This document shows positions 18,424 through 26,624 of a DNA stretch of 64,000 nucleotides, piece by piece. The notes under the pieces were generated by a model. It saw nothing but the letters and a program-made list of their open reading frames with translations. It was not told where the DNA came from and did no database searches. How positions within the stretch are numbered: the first letter of the stretch is position 1; every line of letters begins with the position of its first letter. Both the position numbers and the translations under genes were made by a program. The stretch comes from Chitinophaga pinensis (GTDB taxonomy: Bacteria > Bacteroidota > Bacteroidia > Chitinophagales > CAIOSU01): assembly GCA_945901065.1 (NCBI GenBank), contig CAMDKI010000005.1, forward strand, positions 158,257 to 222,256, given 5' to 3'.

Positions 18424-21159
18424 ATGACTGGTCAACACTTGAGTATACTGATAGCAGAAGATAACGAGGCCGATGCATTGCTTCTAAAACGCGCCATTAA
18501 GCAATTGTTTGGTGTAGAGCTTACCCTTGTAGAATTTGATAATCTTTTAGCCATAAAAGAATACTTGGCGCAGCACAAAGCCGACATTGTATTGCTGGAT
18601 ATAAACCTGCCAGATAGCAACGACGAAATTTCTTTTGAGTTTATCAGGGAACACAAAGGCAAGCAGCCAATAATAGTGTTTTCAGGCCGCCAAACCGAAG
18701 AGTTACGGCGCACAGCTATAAAAGCAGGGGCTCAAGATTTTATAGTAAAAGGGCAGCATGATTATAGGCAACTTGATAGGACCATATATTATGCTATAGA
18801 GCGATTCTCGCTACAGCACCAAGTGGAGCAATATGCTCAAGAAATAAAGACCTACAAAGATAAATTGGTTGAGGCGCAAGCCATAGCTCAATTGGGGCAC
18901 TGGGAATACGATGCGTTCAATATGATTTTCTTTTGGTCGTTGCAAGCATTGGGTATTTTGGAGCTTCCAATCAATAAAAAGCGGATGTCCATTCGCGATT
19001 TTTTAGATGTAGTAGTTGAGAACGACCGGCGCACCGTCATGGAAACCTTTCGCCAAGCAATTGAAGACAACAGCGATTTTAATATCGATATAGCTGTATT
19101 GTTATCTGACCTTACCATTAAACAGATAAACTTGCGGGTGCGCTCGAGCCATGAAGATAGTCTCGACCGGAAAATTATTGTCGGTACCATTCAAGACATA
19201 TCGGGCCGGAAACGAATTGAGGAGGCATTGAAAAAGAGTGAGGAAAAGTACCACAGCTTGTTTGAGCAAAGCCGCGATGCCATTTACATTACTAGTAGGG
19301 ATGGTCACTTTGCCGATTTCAACAAGGCCACTTTGGAGATATTTGGCTATGAGCATGAGGAAATGAAAAAACTCAATGTACGCGATATCTACCTCAATCC
19401 TTTTGAGCGGGTGAAGTTCAAAAAAGAAATTGAGGAGAAAGGATTTGTAAGAGATTTTGAATTGAAACTGCGCCGGAAAGACGGCACCAAAATTGATTGC
19501 ATGATTACCGCCTCGCTTTGGCACTCCAATGAAGGTAAACTGATGGGTTACCAAGGCACCATTAGAGATATTACAGAAAAGCGTAGAGGGGAAGAACTAG
19601 TAAAAGAAAAGGAAATTGCCCAGCGGTCGGCCAAAATGAAAGAACGTTTTTTGGCCAATATGAGCCACGAAATACGCACTCCTATTAATGCCATTAATGG
19701 GTTAACCCACTTGCTGCAGCAAACCAACATTGATGAGCGTCAGCGCGAATACATAACTGGCATACGAACCTCTTCGGAACATTTGTTGGAGTTGATAAAC
19801 GACATCCTGGATTTTACGAAAATTGAAGCAGGTAAAATTATTTTCGAGTCCGTTGATTTTCACTTGGGCAGCGTTTTACAACAAATCATCAGCACCCTGC
19901 GGTTTAAAGCCGCCGATAAGAAAATAGAATTGCACTTAGAGGCTGACTCAGAACTGCCCGAAGCATTGATAGGCGACCCATTAAGGTTGAAGCAGATATT
20001 GATAAACCTGTTGAGTAATGCAGTTAAGTTTACTGACTATGGCTTTGTAAAACTTAAAGTAAAACTGCTGGAGAAAATAGAGGATGACTACGTAATCAGT
20101 TTTACGGTTGAAGATACTGGCATAGGTATACCTGCCGATAAGCTAGATAGCGTGTTTAGTAGCTTTACGCAGTTAAACCAAGAGCTGAACAGAAAAGCAG
20201 AAGGTACGGGCCTAGGGCTTACCATAACGCGCCAATTTGTTGAGTTGCAAGGTGGTACCATTTCGGTGAGGAGCAAAATTGGCAGTGGCTCTAGTTTTAA
20301 TGTTATATTGAAGTACAAAAAGGGTGGGGCAGTGGCCGATAAGCCCATGGAGAGCGGCCCGAACAGTGGTTTTAACGTGACGGATATAGGCGCTAAGCGC
20401 ATACTAATAGTTGAGGATAAAAAGCTAAACCAGCTTGTAGCCAACGAGATGTTGCACCAATGGTGGAAAAATATAGAAACCGATATAGCCGAAAATGGCC
20501 GTATTGCGGTAGAAATGTTGCAACAGCGATCATTCGACATTGTGCTAATGGATGTGCAAATGCCGGAGATGGATGGGTTGGAGGCTACCCGATTTATTCG
20601 CAAGCGGTTTATTCCGCCAGCCAGCGATGTGCCAATTTTGGCCATGACGGCTTTTGCTACTACCGGCGAAGCTGATAAGTGCATTGAAGCGGGCATGAAC
20701 GATTATATATCAAAACCTTTTGAGCCACAGCACTTGCACGATAAAATAGTGGCCTTGCTCTATTTTAAAGACTCAGTAAAACCAGGGGCTACAACTACTG
20801 CCCGGAGCAATGAAGAGGCTCAATCGCTAGAAGTATTGGACTTAACATACCTTGACCGTATTACTGGCGGCAACGAAAACTTGCGCAAACAAATAGTGCA
20901 GTTGCTATTAACTGAAACGCCTGATGAGCTGCAAAAGCTGGAGGCATTTACCAAAGAAGCTAACTGGACAAGAGTGCGTGGTGTAGCGCACAAAATGAAA
21001 TCGTCGGCAACCTATTTGGGCCTTTCGCAAACATTAAGCCGATTGAAGCAGATTGAAGAAAACGCCAACGGATTAACTAACTTGGAGGATATACCAAATT
21101 GGGTAAGTGAGGCTAGTAAGAATTTGAATAAGGCGTTGGAGGTTTTGAAGGGTGCATAA
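18424..21159 (+). CDS. Hybrid sensor histidine kinase with REC-PAS-PAS-HisKA-HATPase-REC-Hpt layout
   Basis: A 911-aa cytoplasmic phosphorelay protein with no membrane segments. Order: N-terminal receiver (IAEDNEAD, phospho-acceptor Asp59 in LLDINLPDS), PAS around 150-260, a second PAS around 268-392 (FEQSRDAIYITSRDG), HisKA with MSHEIRTP (His415), HATPase with NLLSNAVKF and GTGLGLTI, a second receiver (VLMDVQMPEMDG, Asp710), and a C-terminal Hpt domain (AHKMKSSATYLG, His856). It thus holds the modules for a His-Asp-His relay plus a receiver input. No partner response regulator is adjacent, so output is likely through distant proteins or its own N-terminal receiver. The sensed signal is unknown. 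Confidence 0.9.
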   Translation: MTGQHLSILIAEDNEADALLLKRAIKQLFGVELTLVEFDNLLAIKEYLAQHKADIVLLDINLPDSNDEISFEFIREHKGKQPIIVFSGRQTEELRRTAIKAGAQDFIVKGQHDYRQLDRTIYYAIERFSLQHQVEQYAQEIKTYKDKLVEAQAIAQLGHWEYDAFNMIFFWSLQALGILELPINKKRMSIRDFLDVVVENDRRTVMETFRQAIEDNSDFNIDIAVLLSDLTIKQINLRVRSSHEDSLDRKIIVGTIQDISGRKRIEEALKKSEEKYHSLFEQSRDAIYITSRDGHFADFNKATLEIFGYEHEEMKKLNVRDIYLNPFERVKFKKEIEEKGFVRDFELKLRRKDGTKIDCMITASLWHSNEGKLMGYQGTIRDITEKRRGEELVKEKEIAQRSAKMKERFLANMSHEIRTPINAINGLTHLLQQTNIDERQREYITGIRTSSEHLLELINDILDFTKIEAGKIIFESVDFHLGSVLQQIISTLRFKAADKKIELHLEADSELPEALIGDPLRLKQILINLLSNAVKFTDYGFVKLKVKLLEKIEDDYVISFTVEDTGIGIPADKLDSVFSSFTQLNQELNRKAEGTGLGLTITRQFVELQGGTISVRSKIGSGSSFNVILKYKKGGAVADKPMESGPNSGFNVTDIGAKRILIVEDKKLNQLVANEMLHQWWKNIETDIAENGRIAVEMLQQRSFDIVLMDVQMPEMDGLEATRFIRKRFIPPASDVPILAMTAFATTGEADKCIEAGMNDYISKPFEPQHLHDKIVALLYFKDSVKPGATTTARSNEEAQSLEVLDLTYLDRITGGNENLRKQIVQLLLTETPDELQKLEAFTKEANWTRVRGVAHKMKSSATYLGLSQTLSRLKQIEENANGLTNLEDIPNWVSEASKNLNKALEVLKGA

Positions 21160-21318
21160 TAAGGGCTTTGGATTGATAGGCTCAAAATATTTCCTTATTT
21201 CAATCGACATTACCGTAGTTCACGATTTCGTTTAATGAAATTGGCAACTTTTTTGCCGTAGTTTGCATTACAATCTATAAACAACAAAAGAGATTTAACT
21301 TAAAAAGACAATAACATT

Positions 21319-21909
21319 ATGAGCACAGGCTTAAAAATTGGTTTGGTTATTCTTGCCGTAATTTTGCTTTTTGGTGGATGCGGCGTAAGCGGTTACAACT
21401 CATTGGTAAACACGAGTTTGAGTGTTGAAGAGTCTTGGGCAAATGTACAGGTACAATATCAGCGCAGGGCCGATTTGATTCCCAACTTGGTGAGCACCAT
21501 TAAAGGTTCTGGCGATTTTGAGCAATCAACTTTAATGGGTGTAATTGAAGCCCGCAGCAATGCTACTAGCATCAATATCAATGCCGATGATCTTACCCCA
21601 GAAACCATGGCTAAATTTGAAGCGGCCCAAAACCAATTGAGCTCTTCACTTTCAAAGCTATTGGTTACTGTGGAGCGTTATCCTGATTTGAAAACCACTA
21701 AAGCATATCAAGATTTGATGATTGCTTTGGAAGGTGCCGAGAACAGGATAACCAAGGCTAGGCAGGATTATACCGCTGCAGTAAAAAACTACAACTCAAA
21801 CGTGCTTACCTTCCCTAAAAACATTTTGGCGGGTATGTTCGGATTCCAGAAGAAACCAAACTTCGAGGCTAAGGAAGGCGCCGATGCTGTTCCAGAAGTG
21901 AAATTTTAA
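21319..21909 (+). CDS. lemA: LemA family protein
   Basis: A 196-aa inner-membrane-anchored coiled-coil protein. One N-terminal transmembrane helix (IGLVILAVILLFGG) is followed by the LemA signature YNSLVNTSLSVEESWANVQVQYQRRADLIPNL, written here from two adjoining pieces: NTSLSVEESW and YQRRADLIPNLV. Long helices follow. The C-terminus is the usual short LemA tail. The molecular role of LemA is not well defined; it commonly sits next to TPM-domain genes, as here, where it begins a three-gene cluster with 2-nt and overlapping junctions. The start fits the family. Confidence 0.92.
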   Translation: MSTGLKIGLVILAVILLFGGCGVSGYNSLVNTSLSVEESWANVQVQYQRRADLIPNLVSTIKGSGDFEQSTLMGVIEARSNATSININADDLTPETMAKFEAAQNQLSSSLSKLLVTVERYPDLKTTKAYQDLMIALEGAENRITKARQDYTAAVKNYNSNVLTFPKNILAGMFGFQKKPNFEAKEGADAVPEVKF

Positions 21910-21911
21910 CA

Positions 21912-22355
21912 ATGCCGAAAGCTAAAGATTTCTTTACCGTTGCCGAGAGCGAGCAAATCGTTCAAGCCATTCGTGATGCTGAGAAAGCCACGTCGGGCGA
22001 GATACGGGTGCACTTAGAGGAAAAATGCAAAGGCGATGCGCTTGAACGAGCCATAGCATTGTTTGATATCCTCAAAATGGATGTAACCGAGCTCCACAAC
22101 GGGGTTATCATCTACTTAGCGGTTGAGGATAAGAAGTTCGCTATTTATGGCGGTAAGGGCATCAACGAAAAAGTACCGGCCAACTTTTGGCAACAAACCC
22201 GCGATGTTATGCAAGCCCATTTCAAGGAGGGACGTTTTGCGCAAGGCCTTTCAGAAGGCATTTTGCAAGCAGGGCAGCAGCTGAAAACGTATTTCCCTTA
22301 CCAGAAAGAAGATGCAAATGAACTGGATGACAATATATCTTACCATCATGATTAG
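21912..22355 (+). CDS. TPM domain-containing protein (soluble, short)
   Basis: A 147-aa TPM (TLP18.3/Psb32/MOLO-1) domain protein without a signal peptide. Motifs: IVQAIRDAEKATSGEIRVHLEE, seen as ATSGEIRVHLE, then NGVIIYLAVEDKKFAIYGGKGI and LSEGILQAGQQLKTYFP. TPM domains have been reported as acid phosphatases in plants, but the bacterial role is unsettled. It begins 2 nt after lemA and overlaps the next TPM gene by 8 nt, so the three should form one transcriptional unit. This short form probably stays at the cytoplasmic face or in the cytosol. Confidence 0.85.
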   Translation: MPKAKDFFTVAESEQIVQAIRDAEKATSGEIRVHLEEKCKGDALERAIALFDILKMDVTELHNGVIIYLAVEDKKFAIYGGKGINEKVPANFWQQTRDVMQAHFKEGRFAQGLSEGILQAGQQLKTYFPYQKEDANELDDNISYHHD

Positions 22356-23088
22356 AGGTAAAGCTATATGGGGCTTAATTTTGCTGTTTGGCACTTTCTT
22401 AGCGGCAGCCCAAGATACTCCTGATAAATCCGGTACTTTGGTAAACGATTGGGCACAGTTGTTTAGTGGGGATCAGCGCAGCGCATTAGAAATAAAGTTG
22501 GTTAATTTTAATGATACCAACTCAACTCAAATTGTGGTTATTACTCAAAACAGCATCGACCGTGAGTTGAACGAATATGGTACCGATATTATTGAAAAGT
22601 GGGGCATCGGCCAAAAAGGGCTCGATAATGGTGTGTTATTGATTATAGACCCCGCAAAGCGCAATACCTATATTGCCACGGGCAGTGGTGCCGAGGGTTG
22701 GTTGCCCGATATTTTGGCCAAAAGGATAGTGGACGATAATTTGTTGCCGGCATTTAAGCAAGGTCAGTATTACGAGGGTGTTGATGAGGCTACCAACATA
22801 ATTATGAAGCTAGCCACTGGCGAGTACACGGCAGCCGATGTAAAATCGCCAACTAGCAAAGCCAACAAAAAACCAAGCTGGGTTAAATTGATTCCCTTTG
22901 CATTGTTTATGCTAGTTTTCCTCTTTTTTAGGAATAAAGGTGGTCGTGGTGGTGGCGGCGGTTGGATAATGACCGGCGGTGGTTTTGGTGGTTACTCTGG
23001 TGGCGGTGGTTTCAGTGGCGGCGGTGGTGGTTTTGGAGGTTTCGGCGGCGGCGGCTCTAGCGGCGGCGGTGCTGGAGGTAGTTGGTAG
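22348..23088 (+). CDS. TPM domain-containing membrane protein with Gly-rich tail (YgcG-like)
   Basis: A 246-aa protein starting at ATG 22348; an earlier in-frame ATG at 22312 would spoil the signal peptide. Signal peptide MIRGKAIWGLILLFGTFLAAAQ, TPM domain with LVNDWAQLFSGDQ, TQIVVITQNSID, GLDNGVLLIIDP and RNTYIATGSGAEGW, one transmembrane helix (FALFMLVFLFFR), and a ~50-residue tail almost wholly Gly and Ser ending GGSW. This is the YgcG-type layout: periplasmic TPM domain, membrane anchor, low-complexity tail. It is the last gene of the lemA cluster. Confidence 0.88.
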   Translation: MIRGKAIWGLILLFGTFLAAAQDTPDKSGTLVNDWAQLFSGDQRSALEIKLVNFNDTNSTQIVVITQNSIDRELNEYGTDIIEKWGIGQKGLDNGVLLIIDPAKRNTYIATGSGAEGWLPDILAKRIVDDNLLPAFKQGQYYEGVDEATNIIMKLATGEYTAADVKSPTSKANKKPSWVKLIPFALFMLVFLFFRNKGGRGGGGGWIMTGGGFGGYSGGGGFSGGGGGFGGFGGGGSSGGGAGGSW

Positions 23089-23200
23089 ACTTATGGTCTT
23101 TTCCCATTCGTCTTAAGCGCTTAGAAATTAGCACATTCTCAAATGGAGGTGGTATCTTTGGATAGCAATCGTGAGTACTTTTTAGTGTAATACCGCGTTA

Positions 23201-23219
23201 TATTTATTAAATAAGTTTG
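23201..23219 (+). promoter_or_regulatory. Promoter with overlapping palindrome upstream of the toxin-antitoxin pair
   Basis: A 13-nt inverted repeat TATTTATTAAATA (23201-23213) overlaps the -7 box TAAGTTTG (23212-23219), 8 nt before the antitoxin ATG. That placement is what an autoregulatory operator would need, but the repeat is all A/T, so chance is possible. Confidence 0.4.
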
Positions 23220-23227
23220 CTGGCCAA

Positions 23228-23449
23228 ATGAAAACACTGCAAATACAAATACCCGATTCGTTGGATGAAAATGAGGTTTTAATACTTCTCGGGGGCAAGC
23301 TTTATGAGAGCGGCAAGCTGTCACTCGGTCAAGCGGCTGCAATTGCAGGCTTATCGAAAAAGACTTTCATAGAAGTTGTTGGTAAGTATGGAGTATCTGT
23401 TTTTTCTTCCACTTTAGAAGATTTTGACCATGACCTCAAAAACGCGTGA
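23228..23449 (+). CDS. UPF0175 family protein, probable antitoxin
   Basis: A 73-aa protein of the UPF0175 type. An N-terminal beta segment (TLQIQIPDSLDENEV) is followed by a helix-turn-helix-like region LSLGQAAAIAGLSKKTFIEVVG and a short tail. The family is commonly found directly before DUF3368 PIN-domain genes and is regarded as the antitoxin of that pair. The gene's end overlaps the next start by 20 nt. The HTH-like segment suggests it binds its own promoter, where a palindrome overlaps the -7 box. The pair lies alone between the TPM cluster and mtaB. Confidence 0.8.
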   Translation: MKTLQIQIPDSLDENEVLILLGGKLYESGKLSLGQAAAIAGLSKKTFIEVVGKYGVSVFSSTLEDFDHDLKNA

Positions 23450-23906
23450 GGTAGTAATAGCAGATACTAGCTGTCTTATCGTTCTCTCTAAAGCGAATTT
23501 GTTGCAAGTTCTAAAGGCAATGTATGGCACTGTTAATATAACCCCTGAAATTGCAGAAGAATTTGGCCTTGAACTTCCTAATTGGATTACTATTGAGCCA
23601 GTAAGCGATAAAAAGTTTTTAAGCCTACTTAATTCATTGATTGATAAAGGTGTGGCTAGTGCAATAGCCTATGCGATGGAAACTGAAGCAGTTAGTCTTT
23701 TAATTTTGGATGACAATAAAGCCAGAAAGGTAGCCAGCGATCTGGATTTGAATTATACCGGCACATTAGGGATGCTTGCTCAGGCTAAAAATAAAGGTGT
23801 ATTATCGGAGCTAAAGCCAATTTTAGATAACATTATCACCAATGGATTTAGGATTGATGATAAATTGCGTGCACATATTTTATCTACAGTTGGCGAGGTT
23901 GACTGA
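23430..23906 (+). CDS. DUF3368 family PIN-like protein, probable toxin
   Basis: A 158-aa protein of the DUF3368 group, related to PIN-domain (VapC-like) ribonucleases. The acidic positions expected for a PIN active site are visible: Asp in VVIADTSCLIVL, Glu in ITPEIAEEFG, and Asp in LLILDDNKARKVA; NYTGTLGMLAQAKNKG is a family hallmark. Start at ATG 23430, two codons inside a possible TTG start. Likely function: RNA cleavage held in check by the upstream UPF0175 protein. Target RNA unknown. It appears intact, with no frameshift. Confidence 0.8.
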   Translation: MTSKTREVVIADTSCLIVLSKANLLQVLKAMYGTVNITPEIAEEFGLELPNWITIEPVSDKKFLSLLNSLIDKGVASAIAYAMETEAVSLLILDDNKARKVASDLDLNYTGTLGMLAQAKNKGVLSELKPILDNIITNGFRIDDKLRAHILSTVGEVD

Positions 23907-23980
23907 GTTACTTTTGCCAATAGTCCATTTGTTAAACAACCTTAACCTTTTAAACAATGGACTATCAAAGCCAAAGTAAC

Positions 23981-23988
23981 TATCTTTG
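23981..23988 (+). promoter_or_regulatory. Candidate -7 element for mtaB
   Basis: TATCTTTG, a match to TAnnTTTG, ends 5 nt before the mtaB ATG, which would make the message leaderless or nearly so. The -33 region is poor (ATGG, 20 nt upstream). Confidence 0.4.
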
Positions 23989-23993
23989 CCCCG

Positions 23994-25331
23994 ATGAATA
24001 AAAGCGTAGCATTTCACACGTTTGGTTGCAAACTGAATTACTCAGAGACTTCGGCTATTGGCCGCAGCTTTGCGGATGCGGGCTACCAGAAGGTGGAGTT
24101 TAATGAAGATGCTAGTGTTTACGTTATCAATACTTGCAGTGTAACCGAGTTTGCCGATCGCAAATGCCGGCATTTGGTAAACAAAACCCGTCGCCAAGCA
24201 CCCGATGCCAAAATAGTGGTTATTGGTTGTTATGCCCAGTTGAAGCCCGAAGAAATTGCCGCATTCAAAGGCGTTGATTTGGTGCTGGGCGCTAAAGAGA
24301 AGTTTAATGTAGTACAGCATATCGAGGCTTTAGCCCCTGAGCAAGAAGTGGCTGAGGTGCATGCCTGCGCCATTGAGGAAGTTGACTTTTTTACCGATGC
24401 TTATTCGTTTGGCGACCGCACCCGTACTTTCTTGAAAGTGCAAGATGGTTGCGACTATAGCTGCACGTTTTGCACTATTCCTTTGGCTCGTGGCCGCAGC
24501 CGTAGCCCCCGAATTGAAGCGGTAATAAAACAGGCCCATGAAATAGCCCAAAGCACCGCCAAAGAAGTGGTGCTTACAGGGGTAAATATCGGTGACTTTG
24601 GAAAAGGGGTTAGCGGAGCCAAGAAGAGCGAGGAAGCATTCATTGATTTGATTCGCGAGCTTGATGAAGTAGAAGGCATTGAGCGTTTCCGTATTTCATC
24701 TATTGAGCCTAATTTGCTTACTGATGAGATTATAACATTTGTTGCAGGAAGCAAGCGCTTTATGCCCCATTTCCATATCCCACTTCAATCGGGCAGCAAT
24801 AAAGTTTTAAAGGACATGCGCCGCCGTTACCAACGCGAATTGTACACGGATCGGGTAGCAACCATTAAACGATTGATGCCGCATTGCTGCATTGGTGTAG
24901 ATGTAATTGTAGGTTTCCCTGGTGAGACTGAAGAAGACTTTTTACAGACATTTAATTTCGTTAACCAACTGGATGTTAGCTATTTGCACGTATTTACTTA
25001 TAGTGAACGGGTGAATACTCCTGCGGCCGAAATGGGCAATGTGGTGCCCATGCAAGAGCGCCGCCGCCGAAACGAAATGCTACGGATACTGAGCGAAAAG
25101 AAACGAAGGAATTTTTACGAACAGCACTTGGGCGAGCAGCGGCCCGTGTTATGGGAAACTGAAGCCGATGGACAATATATGCAGGGCTTTACTGATAACT
25201 ATGTAAATGTTAAACGCCCGTATGTGTTAAGTAAAGGAAATACCATAGAAACAGTTAGCCTAACGGCAATAGATGATAGCGGTGATGTGCTTTTGAAGGG
25301 CTTCACCGAGAACCACAAAATCACCCAATAA
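23994..25331 (+). CDS. mtaB: tRNA (N6-threonylcarbamoyladenosine37-C2)-methylthiotransferase MtaB
   Basis: A 445-aa radical-SAM enzyme that adds a methylthio group to t6A37 of tRNAs reading ANN codons; cytoplasmic. N-terminal UPF0004 domain with three cluster Cys in FGCKLNYSE, VINTCSVTEFA and VVIGCYAQ, then the radical SAM motif CDYSCTFC (with GCDYSCTFCTIPLARGRSRS around it) and a C-terminal TRAM-like domain. CKLN after the first Cys separates MtaB from MiaB and RimO. Length is standard. It is followed at 12 nt by lgt. Confidence 0.95.
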   Translation: MNKSVAFHTFGCKLNYSETSAIGRSFADAGYQKVEFNEDASVYVINTCSVTEFADRKCRHLVNKTRRQAPDAKIVVIGCYAQLKPEEIAAFKGVDLVLGAKEKFNVVQHIEALAPEQEVAEVHACAIEEVDFFTDAYSFGDRTRTFLKVQDGCDYSCTFCTIPLARGRSRSPRIEAVIKQAHEIAQSTAKEVVLTGVNIGDFGKGVSGAKKSEEAFIDLIRELDEVEGIERFRISSIEPNLLTDEIITFVAGSKRFMPHFHIPLQSGSNKVLKDMRRRYQRELYTDRVATIKRLMPHCCIGVDVIVGFPGETEEDFLQTFNFVNQLDVSYLHVFTYSERVNTPAAEMGNVVPMQERRRRNEMLRILSEKKRRNFYEQHLGEQRPVLWETEADGQYMQGFTDNYVNVKRPYVLSKGNTIETVSLTAIDDSGDVLLKGFTENHKITQ

Positions 25332-25343
25332 GCAAATACCATT

Positions 25344-26528
25344 ATGTTTTCAAGGTCATACGCTAATTTATACTATCTCTTTTCCGATGTTTTTGGAGTT
25401 GATATACCCGCACTAAAACTATTTCAAAGCTTTGGTTTCTTTATGGCTTTGGCGTTTATGGGTGCCGCCTTTTTCTTGTATCGCGATTTGAAGCGCAAAG
25501 AAAAACTAGGACTACTTAAAAGCTATTTCAAGGTAATTGAGGTTGGCGCTCCTGCAACCCCGTTTGAGCTGATTTCCAACGGCATCATGGGCTTTATCAT
25601 TGGGTTTAAGATACTTGACTTGGTACTTAATTTTGATGAGCGCATTGTTAATCCCCAAGCTTGGCTTGCATCTGGGCAAGGTAATTTTATTGGTGGGCTT
25701 TTGGGTGCGGCTGTCATGGCAGGTATTCGTTGGTACGAAAAGAATAAAGAAAAGCTCGACAAACCACATAAAGTAACTATTGAGTTTAAGCCTCACCAAC
25801 AAATTGGTGATATAGTGATGATGGCCGCCGTTGGTGGTATACTAGGTGCTAAGTTGTTTTATCTATTTGAGTCGCCAGGCAACTTTACCGAATTTATGAA
25901 AAACCCATTGGGTTCTTTCTTCGGCGGATTGACTATATACGGGGGCCTTATTATAGGTGCCATAGTGGTGTTATGGTTTGCCCATAGGCGCAACATGGAT
26001 AGCGTTCAGCTTGCCGATTCAGCAGCACCTACCTTACTGTTAGCCAACGGCATTGGTCGCTTAGGTTGCCACGTTGCGGGCGACGGTGATTGGGGCGACC
26101 CGAATACAGCTCCAAAACCAGATTGGTTGAGTTGGCTACCCGACCGTTGGTGGAGCTTTGATTATGCACATAATGTAAACCAAGTTGGTGAGCAGATAGA
26201 TGGCTGCGTAGGGCAGTATTGTACGGTTTTGCCGGTGCCTGTTTATCCAACTCCGCTATATGAGTTTACCATGCTGGCTATTCTTTTCAGCATACTATGG
26301 AGCATCCGCAAAAAGGTAAAAGTGCCTGGACTTATTTTCTCAATTTACTTGATATTCAACGGTGTTGAACGGTTTACTATCGAGCAAATTAGGGTAAACA
26401 CCAAACTCGATTTTATTGGCTTGCCACTTACGCAAGCAGAGTTTATTGCCATTTGTTTTGCTTTGGCTGGGGTGGTTGGGTTATTTGTGTTTACCAAACG
26501 GTATAAGAATAGTTTAGCTGCCAAGTAA
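25344..26528 (+). CDS. lgt: Prolipoprotein diacylglyceryl transferase Lgt
   Basis: A 394-aa polytopic inner-membrane enzyme that transfers diacylglycerol to the lipobox Cys of prolipoproteins. The signature segment is GIGRLGCHVAGDGDWG, holding the essential Arg, with PTPLYEFTMLAIL, GVERFTIEQIRVN and several hydrophobic helices. It is about 100 residues longer than the E. coli enzyme: an N-terminal ~60 residues with an extra helix, and an insertion after the signature (WLSWLPDRWWSFDYAHN, CVGQYC). Longer forms are, to my knowledge, seen in some Bacteroidota. Its substrates in this window include the products at 14466-17456, 35344-35778 and 38519-39163. Confidence 0.92.
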   Translation: MFSRSYANLYYLFSDVFGVDIPALKLFQSFGFFMALAFMGAAFFLYRDLKRKEKLGLLKSYFKVIEVGAPATPFELISNGIMGFIIGFKILDLVLNFDERIVNPQAWLASGQGNFIGGLLGAAVMAGIRWYEKNKEKLDKPHKVTIEFKPHQQIGDIVMMAAVGGILGAKLFYLFESPGNFTEFMKNPLGSFFGGLTIYGGLIIGAIVVLWFAHRRNMDSVQLADSAAPTLLLANGIGRLGCHVAGDGDWGDPNTAPKPDWLSWLPDRWWSFDYAHNVNQVGEQIDGCVGQYCTVLPVPVYPTPLYEFTMLAILFSILWSIRKKVKVPGLIFSIYLIFNGVERFTIEQIRVNTKLDFIGLPLTQAEFIAICFALAGVVGLFVFTKRYKNSLAAK

Positions 26529-26559
26529 CTGTTTATTACACAACTGTGGTACAAATTTT

Positions 26560-26589
26560 TATATTTGCCATCATGCGCAATCATTGCGC
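26560..26589 (+). promoter_or_regulatory. Candidate promoter -7 box followed by a palindrome upstream of the GT2 gene
   Basis: TATATTTG (26560-26567) matches TAnnTTTG. Just downstream is a near-perfect palindrome GCGCAATCATTGCGC (26575-26589), which would fall at the very start of the transcript. A 7-codon ATG...TAA frame (26573-26596) runs through it. It may be an operator or a 5' hairpin. Confidence 0.4.
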
Positions 26590-26624
26590 TGTGTAATACT
26601 AGAAATGCTTGATTGATAGTGGTT

